Shown one piece after another: positions 36,301-49,500 of a stretch of DNA of 64,000 nucleotides (the stretch's first letter is position 1; the number at the start of each line of letters is the position of its first letter). The translations under genes were made by a program, and so were the position numbers. The DNA is from Sarcocystis neurona (Eukaryota > Apicomplexa > Conoidasida > Eucoccidiorida > Sarcocystidae), in the NCBI GenBank assembly GCA_000727475.1, contig KL647294.1, forward strand, positions 928,369 to 992,368, given 5' to 3'. The notes beneath the pieces were generated by a model that worked only from the letters and a program-made list of their open reading frames with translations, was not told the origin of the DNA and searched no databases.

Positions 36301-39173
36301 GCAAACAGCAGCGCCGCGGGGGGGCCCCCGCGACAGCGAGATGACGGAGCAGCCAAAACACCGGCAGAGACGCGGACAAAGAGACAGAAAGACGTCGCAG
36401 CAGCAACGGCAGCAGCAGCCATACCCAGCGACAAGAAGCCTCCGGGATGTGCACGTGGAACCGCAGATCACACACGTCAGCCGCGAGAAGGAGACAGAGC
36501 CCACCAAGGAAGCGCAGCACCCAGACGCAGTTCACACACACAACGCCGGCAGCTGCAGCAGCAGACAAAAGGTAGGGGAATTGACAGAGGCACACCAGGC
36601 ACGAGCACGGACGAATCGAGCAGCAGCAAGGGCCATGCTGCAGACACAGGAGGCGTGAGGAAACACAGCAGCAGCTGCTGCTGCTCACAGGGACGCAAAA
36701 ACAGCAGTGCACAGCAGGAGAACCAACAGCAGAAGACGAACAAACGCAGCCAGCGCAAAAGCAGCAACGCCGGCAAGCGAGAGACCCAGTGTCCACTGCT
36801 GAAGTTCTACGGCGGCCGCAGTTAAAACGAACACTTCACTTGTGCGGATCGTTATTGGCACAGCTCAGGTCTACGTATACACAGGCATATATGCATATAT
36901 ACACGTATGTGTGTGTCGCCGCGTCCGCTTCGTGAAGAAGCATACGTACGCGTCGTCCGCAGGCGCGTGCGCGCACACGCTCAGGTGCTGGACACGCACT
37001 TCTACGAATGGAGAGTGACAGAGACAAAGAGACAGACTGGTTCGCACCCAAGATGCTGGGGGACTGCTGCAGATGCGCTCTGCTGCTGCTCCCGCTTTGC
37101 TGCTGTTTCCCCCACTTTGTTGCTGGTGCTCCCGCTTCGCTACTGCTGCACTTGCTTTGCTGCTGCTGCTCTCGCTTTGCAGCCGCTGCTGCTCTCGCTT
37201 TGCAGCCGCTGCTGCTCTCGCCTCGCTGCTGTTTCTCGCGCTTTGCTGCTGCTGCTCTCGCTTTGCAGCCGCTGCTGCTCTCGCCTCGCTGCTATTTCTC
37301 GCGCGTTGCTGCTGCTGCTCTCGCTTTGCAGCCGCTGCTGCTCTCGCCTCGCTGCTGTTTCTCGCGCTTTGCTGCTGCTGCTCTCGCTTTGCTGCTGCTG
37401 GTGCTCCCGCGGTGCTGCTGCTGCTCCGCCTCTGCTGCTGCTGGTTTCGGCTCTCGCTGGGGCAGCTTCTGGGGCGCCGGCCTGGCTGCATTCCACCTCG
37501 TGTGTTCTGTGGGTGTTGCACCTGAGAAACTGCTGCCGCTTTGCATACATGCGACTCGTTTCTCCCGTTTTCTTCAACTGTCTAATAGCGGTCCGCTTCT
37601 TGCTTTCAGTGGATCCTCGTCCCAGGCTACACGCCCATCTGCCACCGCAGTATATATACATATATACATTTGCATGAAAAATAGGCTATCTAGATAGACG
37701 TACTCAAGCACATACAAGTGGTTATACCGACATATCTATATATCTATATATGTATACACATATGTATATATATATGTAGATATATGTACATGTACGACCG
37801 ACTTTCCTGATGTTCGTGCGTAAATGTATATACATGTATATATACAAGTACATACATATGTTTGTATATATATATATATACACGTGGAAGATCGGCTCCC
37901 CATGTCTGTTCGTTGACACGTATATACATATATATATATATATGTGTATGTGTAGATATTATATATACAAGTAGGAGCGGCTTTACCGATGTCCGTATGT
38001 GTGATAGTCTACGGTCGGCTACACCGATGCGTATACACACATATATATATATAGCGCTGTCTTTGCCCAGAGAGAGAGAGAAAAGTGGGCAGAGAAGTGA
38101 AGTAGACACGCGATGTCAGTGAGTAGAAGAAACGAAGTGTTGCCAGGAAAGTAGAGTTCCTCACAAGCACGGTCATACACGCACAGAAACTTCGACACTA
38201 TGCTAGAGAGCAGCCATGAGTCGTGGAAAGACGCGTGCTGCTGCTGCTGCTGTTGCCTGGTGTTGTCGCGTAGCAGCAGGAGGATTCGACCTTCGTCCGC
38301 CTATACGCAGGGCGCTTCCGGTAGAAAGGTTTCCTCCAAATTCTACGATACTCTCTCTAAGAAGCGTGTGAGCATCTCCGGTGCTGTCCGTTATTTGATC
38401 CTCTCTTTGTGTCGACCTTTTTGTCGGCCCTTTTCGCCCTTCCTCTCCGTCTCCCTTTCGCTTGCTGTCCCCTTCTCTCACTCTGTCCTTCTCTTCTTGT
38501 CTCTGTGTCTTGCGCTCCTTTTCTCTTGCTCTTGCTTTATCTTCCGCTTTCTTCTCTTCTCCGTCGCCCTTCCTCCCCGAACCTCAAGTACTTCTACACA
38601 CACCAGCGAACGCGACGGCTCTTCCTTCGCACAGTGCGTAAAACACACGGAAGGTCGCTTGACGGCCAGCCAGTTCGTGTTTTCATAGTCGACGTCTGTG
38701 GGCCACACACGCACAGCTACAGACATATATACACATACTTCAACACATACACATGTATATCTACCTATCTATCTATATATATATATGTATATGTATGCAT
38801 ACGTATCTGCAACCAGAAAATTAGGTAGACAGACGCACAAGCGGATATACTCACAGACGTCTACGCGCCATTTTGTATGTATGTGAGGTCCCCGCATCTG
38901 CGAAGAAACCGGGTGCTGTTGTTGCAGGACGTGGCCGACAGTGGCGCACACAGATGTGCTACTACTATTATTACTACGACTACGTCTTGGGTCTATATAT
39001 ACAGGTGCTACATATATACGTACATACATACATACGTGAATACAGACGTCCCTGTACATATATATATATATATATACATACAGAAATGCGTTCTTACACA
39101 CGTACCTGCATACATAGATACACACATACGTACGCACCTACGTTCATACACACACACATACATACGGACGTAC

Positions 39174-39204
<31 letters not shown>

Positions 39205-42200
39205 TTTGTGTACAGAGGTGGGCAGGCGGGACGAGGGAGAGAGCGCGGGGGAGGACGAGAGATAGAGGAAGAGCCTCTGGAGGTGCGTGGTCATGTGCCG
39301 ATGCTGGCGCTTCCTTCCTTGGCGTCACCGCCTTCTTCGGTCCTTCGCCTGCTGGCCACGCCGTTCCCCCCCCTACCACAGGCGTATAACATGCCCAGTG
39401 AAACGTCCAAATACTGCCTTGCGCCTCTTCCACGTAGAAAAAGGAGAGCCAAGAAAGGAGATTCAAAGAAGAAGAGCTGAAGACGAAGAGCTGAAGACGA
39501 AGAGCCGAAGAAGGGCCAAAGAAGACGAGCCGGAAAAGCAGGGCCACGGAAGAAGAGCCCAAGAGAAAGAGCCGAACAGCAAGGGTCAGAGAAGAAGAGC
39601 CAAAGAGGAAGAGCCACAGAAGGGCAGTCAAAGAAGGAAAGTTGAAGAGGAAAAGCCCCTGCCTGTGGAGGCAGTGAGACGACGCCAGTTCGTCTGGGGT
39701 ACGCAGGAGTTTGGGCGCGTGGCTCGGGGGGCTTGGTGTTCGTTCAGCTGCTGCTCTCGGACGTAGAAGAAGCACCTGCTGGCGGAAGACGGAGGACGCA
39801 CAGAGTGGGTGGGCCAGAGGCCACCACACAGGTGCGCCTTTGTGGAAACACCGGCTTCCTACAGATATACGAAGGAAGCAGTGACGCAGAGGAAGAAGCA
39901 GGGGGGCAGCAGCAGCAGCGCCGCCCGACGCAGCAGCAGTCTCTCTTCCGCTTCTGTTGACTTCTCGTGGGCACTTCGTAGCTGTTCCTCCTTAAAAAGA
40001 GAAGACGCGACAGGCGCACCAAATGAGAGGGAGAGAAATAGAGAGAGAGTGACAAAGAAAGGCGACTCCGCTGCTGTCGCCTCTGGCTTTTCGTCTTCTT
40101 CTGTCTACACCCCCCGTCCCCCTCCTGTACTTCTTCTTCCCCCGTATGTTTGCTTCTGCTGCTTCTGCTGCTTCTGCTTACCTTCTTTTGTTGTTCTAAT
40201 GTTTTCGCAATCGAGATGTGGATAATGAAGAACATGGCGGTTAGAGCGAGGGACTCGCGCAGCATTTCGAGGAAGACGACCCGGTGAGTGATTTGCGGCT
40301 GCTGCTGGTCGTCTGCAAAGTCAGCCGCAGCGAAGAAGACAGGAGCAGCAACAGCAGCAGAGCAGGAAACCAGCATGGCAAGCAGTTCCTTCTGGGACCA
40401 GCACCAACAGAGGTTCTCACCCCAGCATCACCAAGACCAGCAGCAGCAACAGCGGCAGCGGCGGCAGGCGCACCAGCGTCAGCGAAGCAGCAACAGCAAA
40501 GAAACAGCGGCGGCAGCAACAGGACGTGGGGAAAACGGCGGAAGCAACAGCGAGACCGCATCAGTCCATCAGAGCCCTATCAGGAGCAGCAGCTGCATCG
40601 CGGGAGGACCACGACGACCAGGAATGCTGCGGCAGCGCCGTGTTGCAGCAGGAAGAGCGCAACAAGCCCAAGAGTCGACCAGCAGCAGCTGCACGAAGAG
40701 CAGCTCTGCAGCAGCAGTCCAGCAGTCGTGGACCAGCAACAGCAGCAAAAACGCAGGGACACAAGAACAAGGAAAGATACTCGGATACAGCTGTACCAGT
40801 GTGAAGAACAACACGCTGGCAGAAGAAGCAACAGCAGCAGACGCCCACGGCAGCGGGAGGAAAGCAGCGGCGACACCAGTGCGCCCAACGTTTGTGTTGC
40901 AGACTGCAGAACTCTGCGTCTGCTGCCCACAGAGGCGCACGCACAGGTCCACCGTGTCCACCAAAGAGGCACACGGCCGGGATGACGGGACTTGCATGCA
41001 GATGGATGTGGAGACACTGCATAGGAGAGAGACGGAACAGACACACGGAGGGCGCTATTCGCAAGGAACAGCAAGACAGAAGAGATGCAGCAGCGTTGCG
41101 CGCTCACATTGTATTTTTGCGTATTTGCTCACGTATCGACAGGGAGACGTATACGCATGTGTATTTATGTGTGGAGATTGCCGTATACACCCTTACATGT
41201 ATATATCTGAACATAGATATGTACACTTACACTCGTGTGCATATACTGGTATATACACATATATACATATATATGTATACGCGTATATATATATATACAT
41301 ATATATATAGACCTGTATACATGTATACGTATCTCTATCTATATATGTAGATCTATATGTATAGATGCGTATACATGCAGGTGTCGGCGTATACGTGTGT
41401 GTATGTGTAGACCTGTAGATCTACATCCATATACATACACCTATGTATATCTAGGTACAAATATGTATTACGCATGTAAATACAAATAGAAACAGACATA
41501 CAAATATATATATATTACACACCCACGCATGTGTGTGGCACAAATTTGAAGAACTGGTGGAGCGTCTCAAGGCACTCGTTCACGTGAAGCCACCTTTTGG
41601 CAGGGACAACCTGTGTCTACAACTTTGCATGCGCCTGAGTTTGTGCATATTGAGCGGCCCACATAAGTAGACCCACGTCTATATTTATGTGGGTGGGTTT
41701 GTACCGTAGGTTAGTACAGGGATGGAGAAGGCGGGGAGAGAGGGAGAAGGGAAGCCTTTGGGAATGCTGCCGATCACACGCAGGTCTGCGCGCCGGTCGA
41801 GTCTCGCCAGGTAGTTCACGAGCGTGAAGAACACTGCAATTATCAAAGGCCCCGGCAGCGGAAACTTCTTGAAGTACCTGACCGCAGGCCGCAGCAGCAA
41901 CAGGTGTCCACACGAACGAGCAACAGCCGGCTCCTCTACCCCAGAAGTGTATATGTGTGCGTAGGTACATACGTACTTCTCCCTCTCCCTGTCTCTCGAA
42001 GTGCCAGGTCGGAAGCGGCAGCAGCAGCAAGTGTCCACACAAACGACCAACTTCTTGCTGTTCTACTACAACAAAAAATACGTGCGCATGCACACATGTA
42101 GCTCCCCCTCTATTCCCCTCTCACTTGCTCGCTGTCTCTCGGTGCCTCCGTTTCTCTGCCTCTCTACGTATGTGGAGTCTCAAACGTGGACGGGTGACGG

Positions 42201-43561
42201 TGCCGGCGGCTGCTGTGAAGGTACGCAGATGCGTTGTAGCACAGGCTGAGACACAGGGCAGAGAAGACGAAAAGAGCTCCCTGCTGCCGTCCACCGTCTC
42301 CACGGAGGGGAGAAGAAAGCAGAGACGGGTCTAAGCTGTCCACAGATATTCTCGAGCCTCCTTTTTCGAGTTGGGTTCCCATGCTCTTCTAGCGGCGATA
42401 TACAGAGAAACGAAAGGGAAGACGGCGGTGGTCTAGGAAATACACTGGGGTGCTGCTGAAAAGGCGGCTCGCGACTCTCTCCGAGCAAGAAGTCGTACAG
42501 CAACACCTGCTGCTGCTGCTGCCTCTCGTGCATCTGCTGCTTCATTCTCCGCTATTCTCCCTACACACACCCACACACGTCCATCTATCTATATCTACAT
42601 CTACCTCGCTCTCTATATATGTTACCTGATTCCGTATACCCACATATATGTGTATGGGTGTACACGTACATATATATATGTATATATGAACATACATACA
42701 CATAGTGATCTGTATACAGTCTTGTACGTAAACATATATTTATATATATGCTGTGTAAATCTGCACATTTAGGTATGTATGTATTTCGGCATGTATACAT
42801 ACGTGTATATGAATATACACACGTGAATCCTCTATTCCCGTATGTATATATATATATATATATACGTATAGGAATATGTGCTTGGGTCTATATCTGCGCA
42901 CGCATGCGTAGACAAGTAGGTGGACCTGCACATATGTAAAGTCACACATAAAGATATGTCTGAATACGTATAAAATGACCTGTAGCTTTGTATGTGTGGG
43001 TATTACATTTTATCACGTACACTTGTAGATATATATGTATGTATACGCATTTGTACCTGTGTACCCGTCTATATAGATGAACACGTTCAAACGTATATAC
43101 ACACATTTAATAGAGAAAAAGTAACGTACGTGAGACGATAGAGGACTGACGGAGCCAAAATAGAGGCCACAAAAAGAACAAGAGAAAAGGCATTAGTAGC
43201 CGGAAGTATGACGCGGCGACAGCAACAGCGTACATCGCTGCCGGTTCCTCCAGCACGACGTCTGCTGCTTCTGTTTCTCCGGTCTCGAACTCCTCTCTCT
43301 ACACATGAATATACATATACGTATGGATTTTCCTACAGTCTTCTACGTACTCGTATACTTCTATATACATATATATATATATATGTGTTCTGTAAGTCTG
43401 TATATGTAAATATATGTACATATGTATTCGGACGTGTACATATATATATATATATATATGTACATAGGAGTATACATATACATTAGGATTTGTATAAAGC
43501 CTTGTACGTATACGTACATTTACACATTCAGGTATGTGTCACGTAAATCAGTGTATGCAGA

Positions 43562-43594
<33 letters not shown>

Positions 43595-46500
43595 GAGACT
43601 CACGTATATGTGTATTCGGGTGTATACATACATACGTATGTATATATGAGAATATATATATATATATATGAAATGATATGTATACAATCTTGTACGTAGA
43701 TGTACGCACTTTTGACTCTTTTTCTCCGACATCTAAAATTTGGGCATGCATGCCGTGTGTGCGCGAGGTGTCTGCGAGTGCCTGCACGTGGAACCACGGC
43801 GGCTCGTGGAAACTGCGTCTGTGTGAATTACATGGAGAGAAGTCGACTACAGCACGCGCACACGCATCGAGCAGACGAGCGTGGTGCGGAGAGAGCTGGA
43901 GAAGCAGCTACCCCGTTTTTCTGTGCTTCCTTTTATCTCCGAAAGATCCAGCAGCAACACGTCGGGCTGGTGTACGTACACCGTCGTTGTCATGCGGAAG
44001 TGTGGGATGCCTGCGGTTGAAACGCGGCGGGTGTGGACAGCTTGGGGGGGTGTGCGCGCGCTTACTTTTTGCCGACGTATTTACACATGGCAAGAATCCA
44101 CAAGGAAGCGACGCACACCAGGACTGCCACCCAGTTCGCTTCATGAAGATGGGTCAAGAAGAACCACCACTGCCTGCAACGGCAGCATCAGCAGCAGCGG
44201 CAGCACACCCGGGGGAGGGGGCGACACGAGGTGCAGGAGCGGGGCCGGAAGTGACGCTGGAGCAGCGAGAGCTTCCGCAGCAAGAGGTTCAGCAGCAGCG
44301 TCACACGTGGCAGCAGCAGCAGCAGCACAACAGGGAAGGCGGCTCCAGATGCAGGGGTAGCAGCTGCGACGGAAGCTGTAGCAAGACCTTCAGCAGAAAG
44401 ACAGCTGAGTGAGGAGGCGCACGACCGCCGCGCGAGCAGCAAGAGGAGCACCAGTAGCAGCCGCACACAGACTAGTTGCACGGCAGAGGATATCGGTTGT
44501 TCGAGCAGCAGCACCGCAGTTTCAGCAGCGTCAGGAAAAGCGACGGCATCATCCGCAGCAGCAGCTGCAGCTGTAGCAAACACGCAGCAGGGAGAAGCAG
44601 GAGCAGCATCAACTGCGCCAAAAGAAACCCATCGCAGACGAAAAAGAGCAAGAGCCACAGCCGCCGGGACACCAGCCGCAGCACGAGATGCAGTGACGAC
44701 AAGACTTCGGGCACCAGGGAGGACGGTGCAAAGCAGGATCGCACGTTACACTACACAGCAGCGACAGCAAGAACTACTCGCCTTAGCAGCAGCCGCAGCA
44801 GCAGAGCAGACAGCAGCATGTGCAGCAACCGGAACGCGCAGCAGCCGCGGCAGCAGAGCAGACAAGCAGCAGCTGCAGGAACCCGAACCCGCGGCAGCCG
44901 CGGCGCCGAGCTGCAGTAGCAGCAGCATTTTGAAGGCGGAACGTTCACCGCCAGTCTGACGGGTGTACGCACCCAGATGAATATATTCGCACACGCATTT
45001 GTAGACACGCTTGCTTCTCTAGTTTACCGAAGAGCCGCAGGCGGCAGCAGGAAACGACAGAAGCACAAGCAATGTCCACGTGTCGCAGACCCCACAAACA
45101 CCAGCAGCACCGGGGCCTGTAGCAGAAGCTTCAAACCACACGCGGGAGCAGCCAACAGCAACAGCAGCGGCGAGGCAGAGAGCAACAGCAGCAACAACGC
45201 AAACAGCAATAGCGGCGGCGATACGAACGACAGCAGCTATAGCAGTCCAGACAGCCCGCCGCCGACTCCTATTCAGCAATCGCAGGACAGGCAGCAGGAG
45301 TCGCACAAAATTGCAAGGGGGACGGCAGCAGCAGCAGCAGCACCAGCATCAGTCACGCGGAGGCGAGCCAGAGAGAGAAAGAGAGTGAGCTGCAGCTGCA
45401 GCAGCTCCGCACGAGCGCAGCAGCAGAGGCTGGCCCAGCACCAACAGCAACAGCAACAGCAGCAACAGCAGCAGCAGCAACAGCAGCATCAGCCGGGCGA
45501 AGCACGAGGGAACGGAGAGCAAGGAGCAGGAGCAGCTGTTCAGAACGAGGAGGAGAGCCCCTCCTCCCTTGCAGCGCAGGCGGGAGAGCAGAAGCAAGCA
45601 AACAGGTGGAAAGGAAGAAAAGCACCTGGGGAGTTTAAAGTCTGCATTTTCAACTTGAGGCGGGACGGCGAGGCCAAGAAAATGCTTCAGCTGGGAAGTG
45701 CCGATGAGGAAGGCGCTGGCAGTTGAAAAACCAGACAGGACGGGTACGGAGAGGAGATCGGCGAGCATGTGCGCATGCAGGAGCCGCATCCCGATGTACA
45801 CCAAGCCGATACATACGCAGAGCCCAACCGCGACGTCCAGACGCATCTTCTCTAGCAGCTCTTCTTCGAGCTTCACATTCTGCTGTAGCTGCAACAAGTG
45901 AGCCGGTAACTGCTCGACGGGCGCTCCCGTCTCATCTACCGGCTGTCCCCGTTGCTGCTGCGCGTATAACTGCTGCTGCTGCTGCAGTTGCTCTTTCTTC
46001 GCGAGGACTTGGAGAACCCAGTCTTTTTCATGAATAATGCGGGACACAGCTTCGCCTGTCAGCAGGTCTTCTATCGCAGAGACGCCAACGTTGACGTGTA
46101 CGCTGGTTCCGACGCACGTGTACATCAACGGATAAAAGAGACCGACGTAGAGGCCGAGCTGCGGGGGGAGCTTCGCAAGCATCGCGTAAGACATTCCCAT
46201 CGGCACAGCCATCACCCCTGCAGGCAGCACGCACCGCAACCCGCAGCAGCAGCAGCAGGTCTCGCACATGTCACTTCCAGCAACAGGAGCAGCAGCACGT
46301 CGCAGGCGTCACTTCGGACAGCAGCAGCCGCAGCACCACCATGTCGCAGACGTCGCTTCACGGAGTAGCAGCCGCCCAGCAGCACCACGTCGCAGGCGTC
46401 ACTTCACGAAGTAGCAGCCACACAGCAGCACCACGTCGAAACCCCCACTTCAACTAGCAGCAGCGCCTGCTCGGAGGGCAAAGACAGAACGAGCAGCAGC

Positions 46501-49500
46501 GGGAGGGTCACTTTTGGAGCTGAGTAGACGGACAGGTTTGTTGCCCGTCTCTTCACGTATGCGTGTTTCTCTGCGTCCCTCCTTTTGCCTCCGTATCGTC
46601 TGCCTGAGGAGTGCTGTCCACGTTTCCACCGAGGCATGAATCAGCCGCAGGTCGTCCAGGACGCCCCACGGCCCCTTTCTCTCTGCATGCGCGGGCATAT
46701 TCACCCACGCGTTCTTGAGTCGAGGACGGCTGTCGCGCCTGGGCGATATCTCTGACTCACGCAGGTGCCCGGTGGACAGGGGCACGTCGACCTCCTGCTA
46801 TATTAACATACGGCTGTGTAGGTGGCCAGGAGCAGTACCGCGGGCGGCTGCTTGCACTGTTTTGTTGCTCATTCTGCTGCGGAAAAACGGATGGAAAAGA
46901 GACCGAAAACGCGTGTTTTCCGATAAAGACCTGCGTCGCAGGCAACGCGAGGCGCACCCCGGGAGGAGCATAGGGGAGGCGAGGAAGGAGGAGAAAAGGG
47001 AAGAAGAAGAAGACGAAAAGAAGCCGGGGAATGCGGCGTAAAACAGAGCCGGGAGCGATCGTCGCAGCACGTAGAAACATACGTCTATACACATGTGTCG
47101 CTAGCCCTTGCTGCTGCTCGAGTTGTCCATATCTCTAGGTAGATGCGCCAGTGTCAACACGAATACGGTTGTTGTTGCAGGGACGGGGCTTCCGCCTCGT
47201 CACAGCTGCTGCTGCATGCCCTGCTGCGCCGGTCGCTCCTGGCACGCGCTGCTGTGACCGCCGACGCTTTGGCTGCGCGCCTCCGCCTGCTCGAAGTACG
47301 CCGCCCGTCTCCTTGCTGCAGGGGCCGTGTCTGCTGTTGTTGTCTGCTGCTGCCACACCTGCTGTTCACAGCAGTCTGCTGCTTGATACTGCTAAATGCT
47401 ACTGCTGCTGCTTCGTCTTCCTCCCACCGTTGTTGCACCTGTGTTTCTGCGCGATCCGCTGCAGCAGCTGCTAGTGGGGCGGCTGTCTTCTGTCTGCTGG
47501 TGCTTGCTGCGGCTTCCCTGTTGTTTTCCTTGTGCCCGACTGCGCGGGCTGCTACAGCCGCGGAGACGGCCACGGTGCAAGCCCTGCTTTAACGGCGGGA
47601 AGAGCGTTTCTCGCCTACCTTCAGAAACGCCTGCAAAAAAGTCCGGCATCACATAGCTTCGCTTGTAGGTCCCAAGCACATGAATAATGGGAAGGAAAGA
47701 GAGAAGAACCTTCCCAAACGAGAACTTCTCCCATCTGCTTTTCGCCTGCTTTTTCGCACGTGACAGCAGATTTCCTCCATACGCTGGCGAACTCTCGAAG
47801 TCCTGCAGCAGCAACAGCAGAGACAAACACGAAAGTAAGCAGCAGCGGCAGCACATGCAGACTGACGACCGCAGCAGCAGCAGCAGCACCGGAGGAGCAA
47901 GAAGAAGACGACGCACGGCAGCAGCAGCAGAAGAGAAGGGATGGAGTGCGACAGGAGCTGCAGAGATCGAATCGGCAGGCACGGCAGCAGCTGAAGCAGC
48001 TGCAGCATCCCCTGCCGCAGGAGGAGCTGCTCGGACAGCCTGAATGAAGTGAAGCAGCACGAGCAGCGAGCAGCAGCTAACGCCAGGAGAAGCAGCTGAG
48101 GGAAAACGAAGAACAAAAGGGCACGGAAGAGTTGCAAGAAGGTGAGAGCCCAGCAACAGCAGCCCCGAGGAGAAAAGAACTCCGGCGCAGGCAATCACTC
48201 CAGTGTCACACCCCACGGGCTACAGGACAGCCCCACCAGTTCCTGCCCGACGCAGCAGCCGTCCTGACAGGGTCAGCAGCAGCGGCTCTTCGTCGGGAGT
48301 AGCGCCTCTTCGTCAGCAGCAGCTGTTACAACTCCGTCTCTCCTTCTTCTGTGGCATCGAGGCACCGAGGAAAAGTCGCATTTTAGTCAGTCACACTCGG
48401 CGGCGGCTCCTTTCCCTCACCGGCGCCGGCAACATCACACAGGGTGACGCAGCAGCAGCCTTTGCAACACGACGTAGGGGCAGCCTCAGCCGAACGGGAG
48501 AACAGCAGCAGCAGCAGCTGCAGCATCAGCCCTCGCCGCAACAGCAAACGCGTAACCCAGAGGCAGTGCAACAGCAGCAGCAGCACCGGCAGGAGGCGTG
48601 ACAGGACCAAGTCGCAGCGACCGCGTCGTCGCCGAGCTGCTACTGGTGCACTGCTGTTTTCATACAACGCACTCGGAGGGTTGCTGCGTCCACAGAAATC
48701 ATACAAGACACCTTACCGCCCCTCCTTTTTGTGTCTTAGACCACCTGTCTCGCGCTCTCTTATGTATTCCTGTGTGCATCTACATGTCTATAATTTATGG
48801 GCGATTCGCTTGTGTGGACTTTTGCGTGTCACAGGCGTTGCTCTTGCTGCTGCAGCTGCGTCATGGGTTGCGCTGCTGCTGCACCTCAGGGACACCACCA
48901 CCACCTACCTGGTGAATATCCCGCTCTGTGATGGCCCTGCGCCACCCCGGCCGCATGCGCTTGTTGAAGAAGGTGAATTTCTTCCCCTCAAAGAAAAAAC
49001 TTTCGAAAAACGACTTCTCCTGGGAGGCAGCCAAACTGGGACGGGCAGAAGCAACAGCAGCACCCACGCACGGGGTAATACGAGGAGTCAACGAAAAGGC
49101 ACCAGCGGCACAGCGGCAGCGAAAGAGAAGCAGCAGCCCAGCAGCAACAGGGCAGGAGAGAGCCTTTGACAGAAACAACAGCAGCTGAAGGAACAGCGAA
49201 TTCTCTCTCCTGAGGTGTGTCACGCAAAAAGAGCCGCACGGTGAACGAGGGTCAACCAGGAGAAATCAAAGCAGCACCCCGCGAGCAGCAGCAACAGCAG
49301 GACAGAGAGAAAAAGTGTCTGCGACAGGGTAGCCGCGAAGCCGGACACATCCACACGTTAACAACAGTCTCAGCTGAACAGCAGACCTAGATGACGAGAG
49401 AAGAATAAGAGGCAGAAGAGAAGAAGAAGCAGGGGAAGAAGACGGCGAAGAAGAACGAAACGAGGAGTGGAAGGAGAAGAAGCACAAGAAGAAGCGGCAG

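Larger units (their letters stand above)
35813..40181 (-). other. Transporter intron 7 (4.4 kb)
   Basis: This is the longest intron. It runs GTAAGC to GTTCAG between exons that join HISIAKTLEQQKK to TYQLQPEQEL without loss of consensus. It contains CAG-rich sequence (35.83-36.78 kb), a 63-base CTG array (37.13-37.40 kb), long TA microsatellites (37.6-38.06, 38.7-39.2 kb) and a purine-rich GAA/GAG stretch (39.43-39.66 kb). I see no nested gene. Confidence 0.8.

Noticed and set aside
39287..39766. 159-codon Arg/Lys/Glu-rich + strand frame
   Set aside because: It arises from a purine-rich degenerate repeat inside transporter intron 7 and lacks any conserved feature.
47392..48216. 274-codon - strand frame around transporter exon 3
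   Set aside because: Only 47619-47802 is conserved; the flanks are CTG-repeat read-through of introns and would break the SulP sequence.
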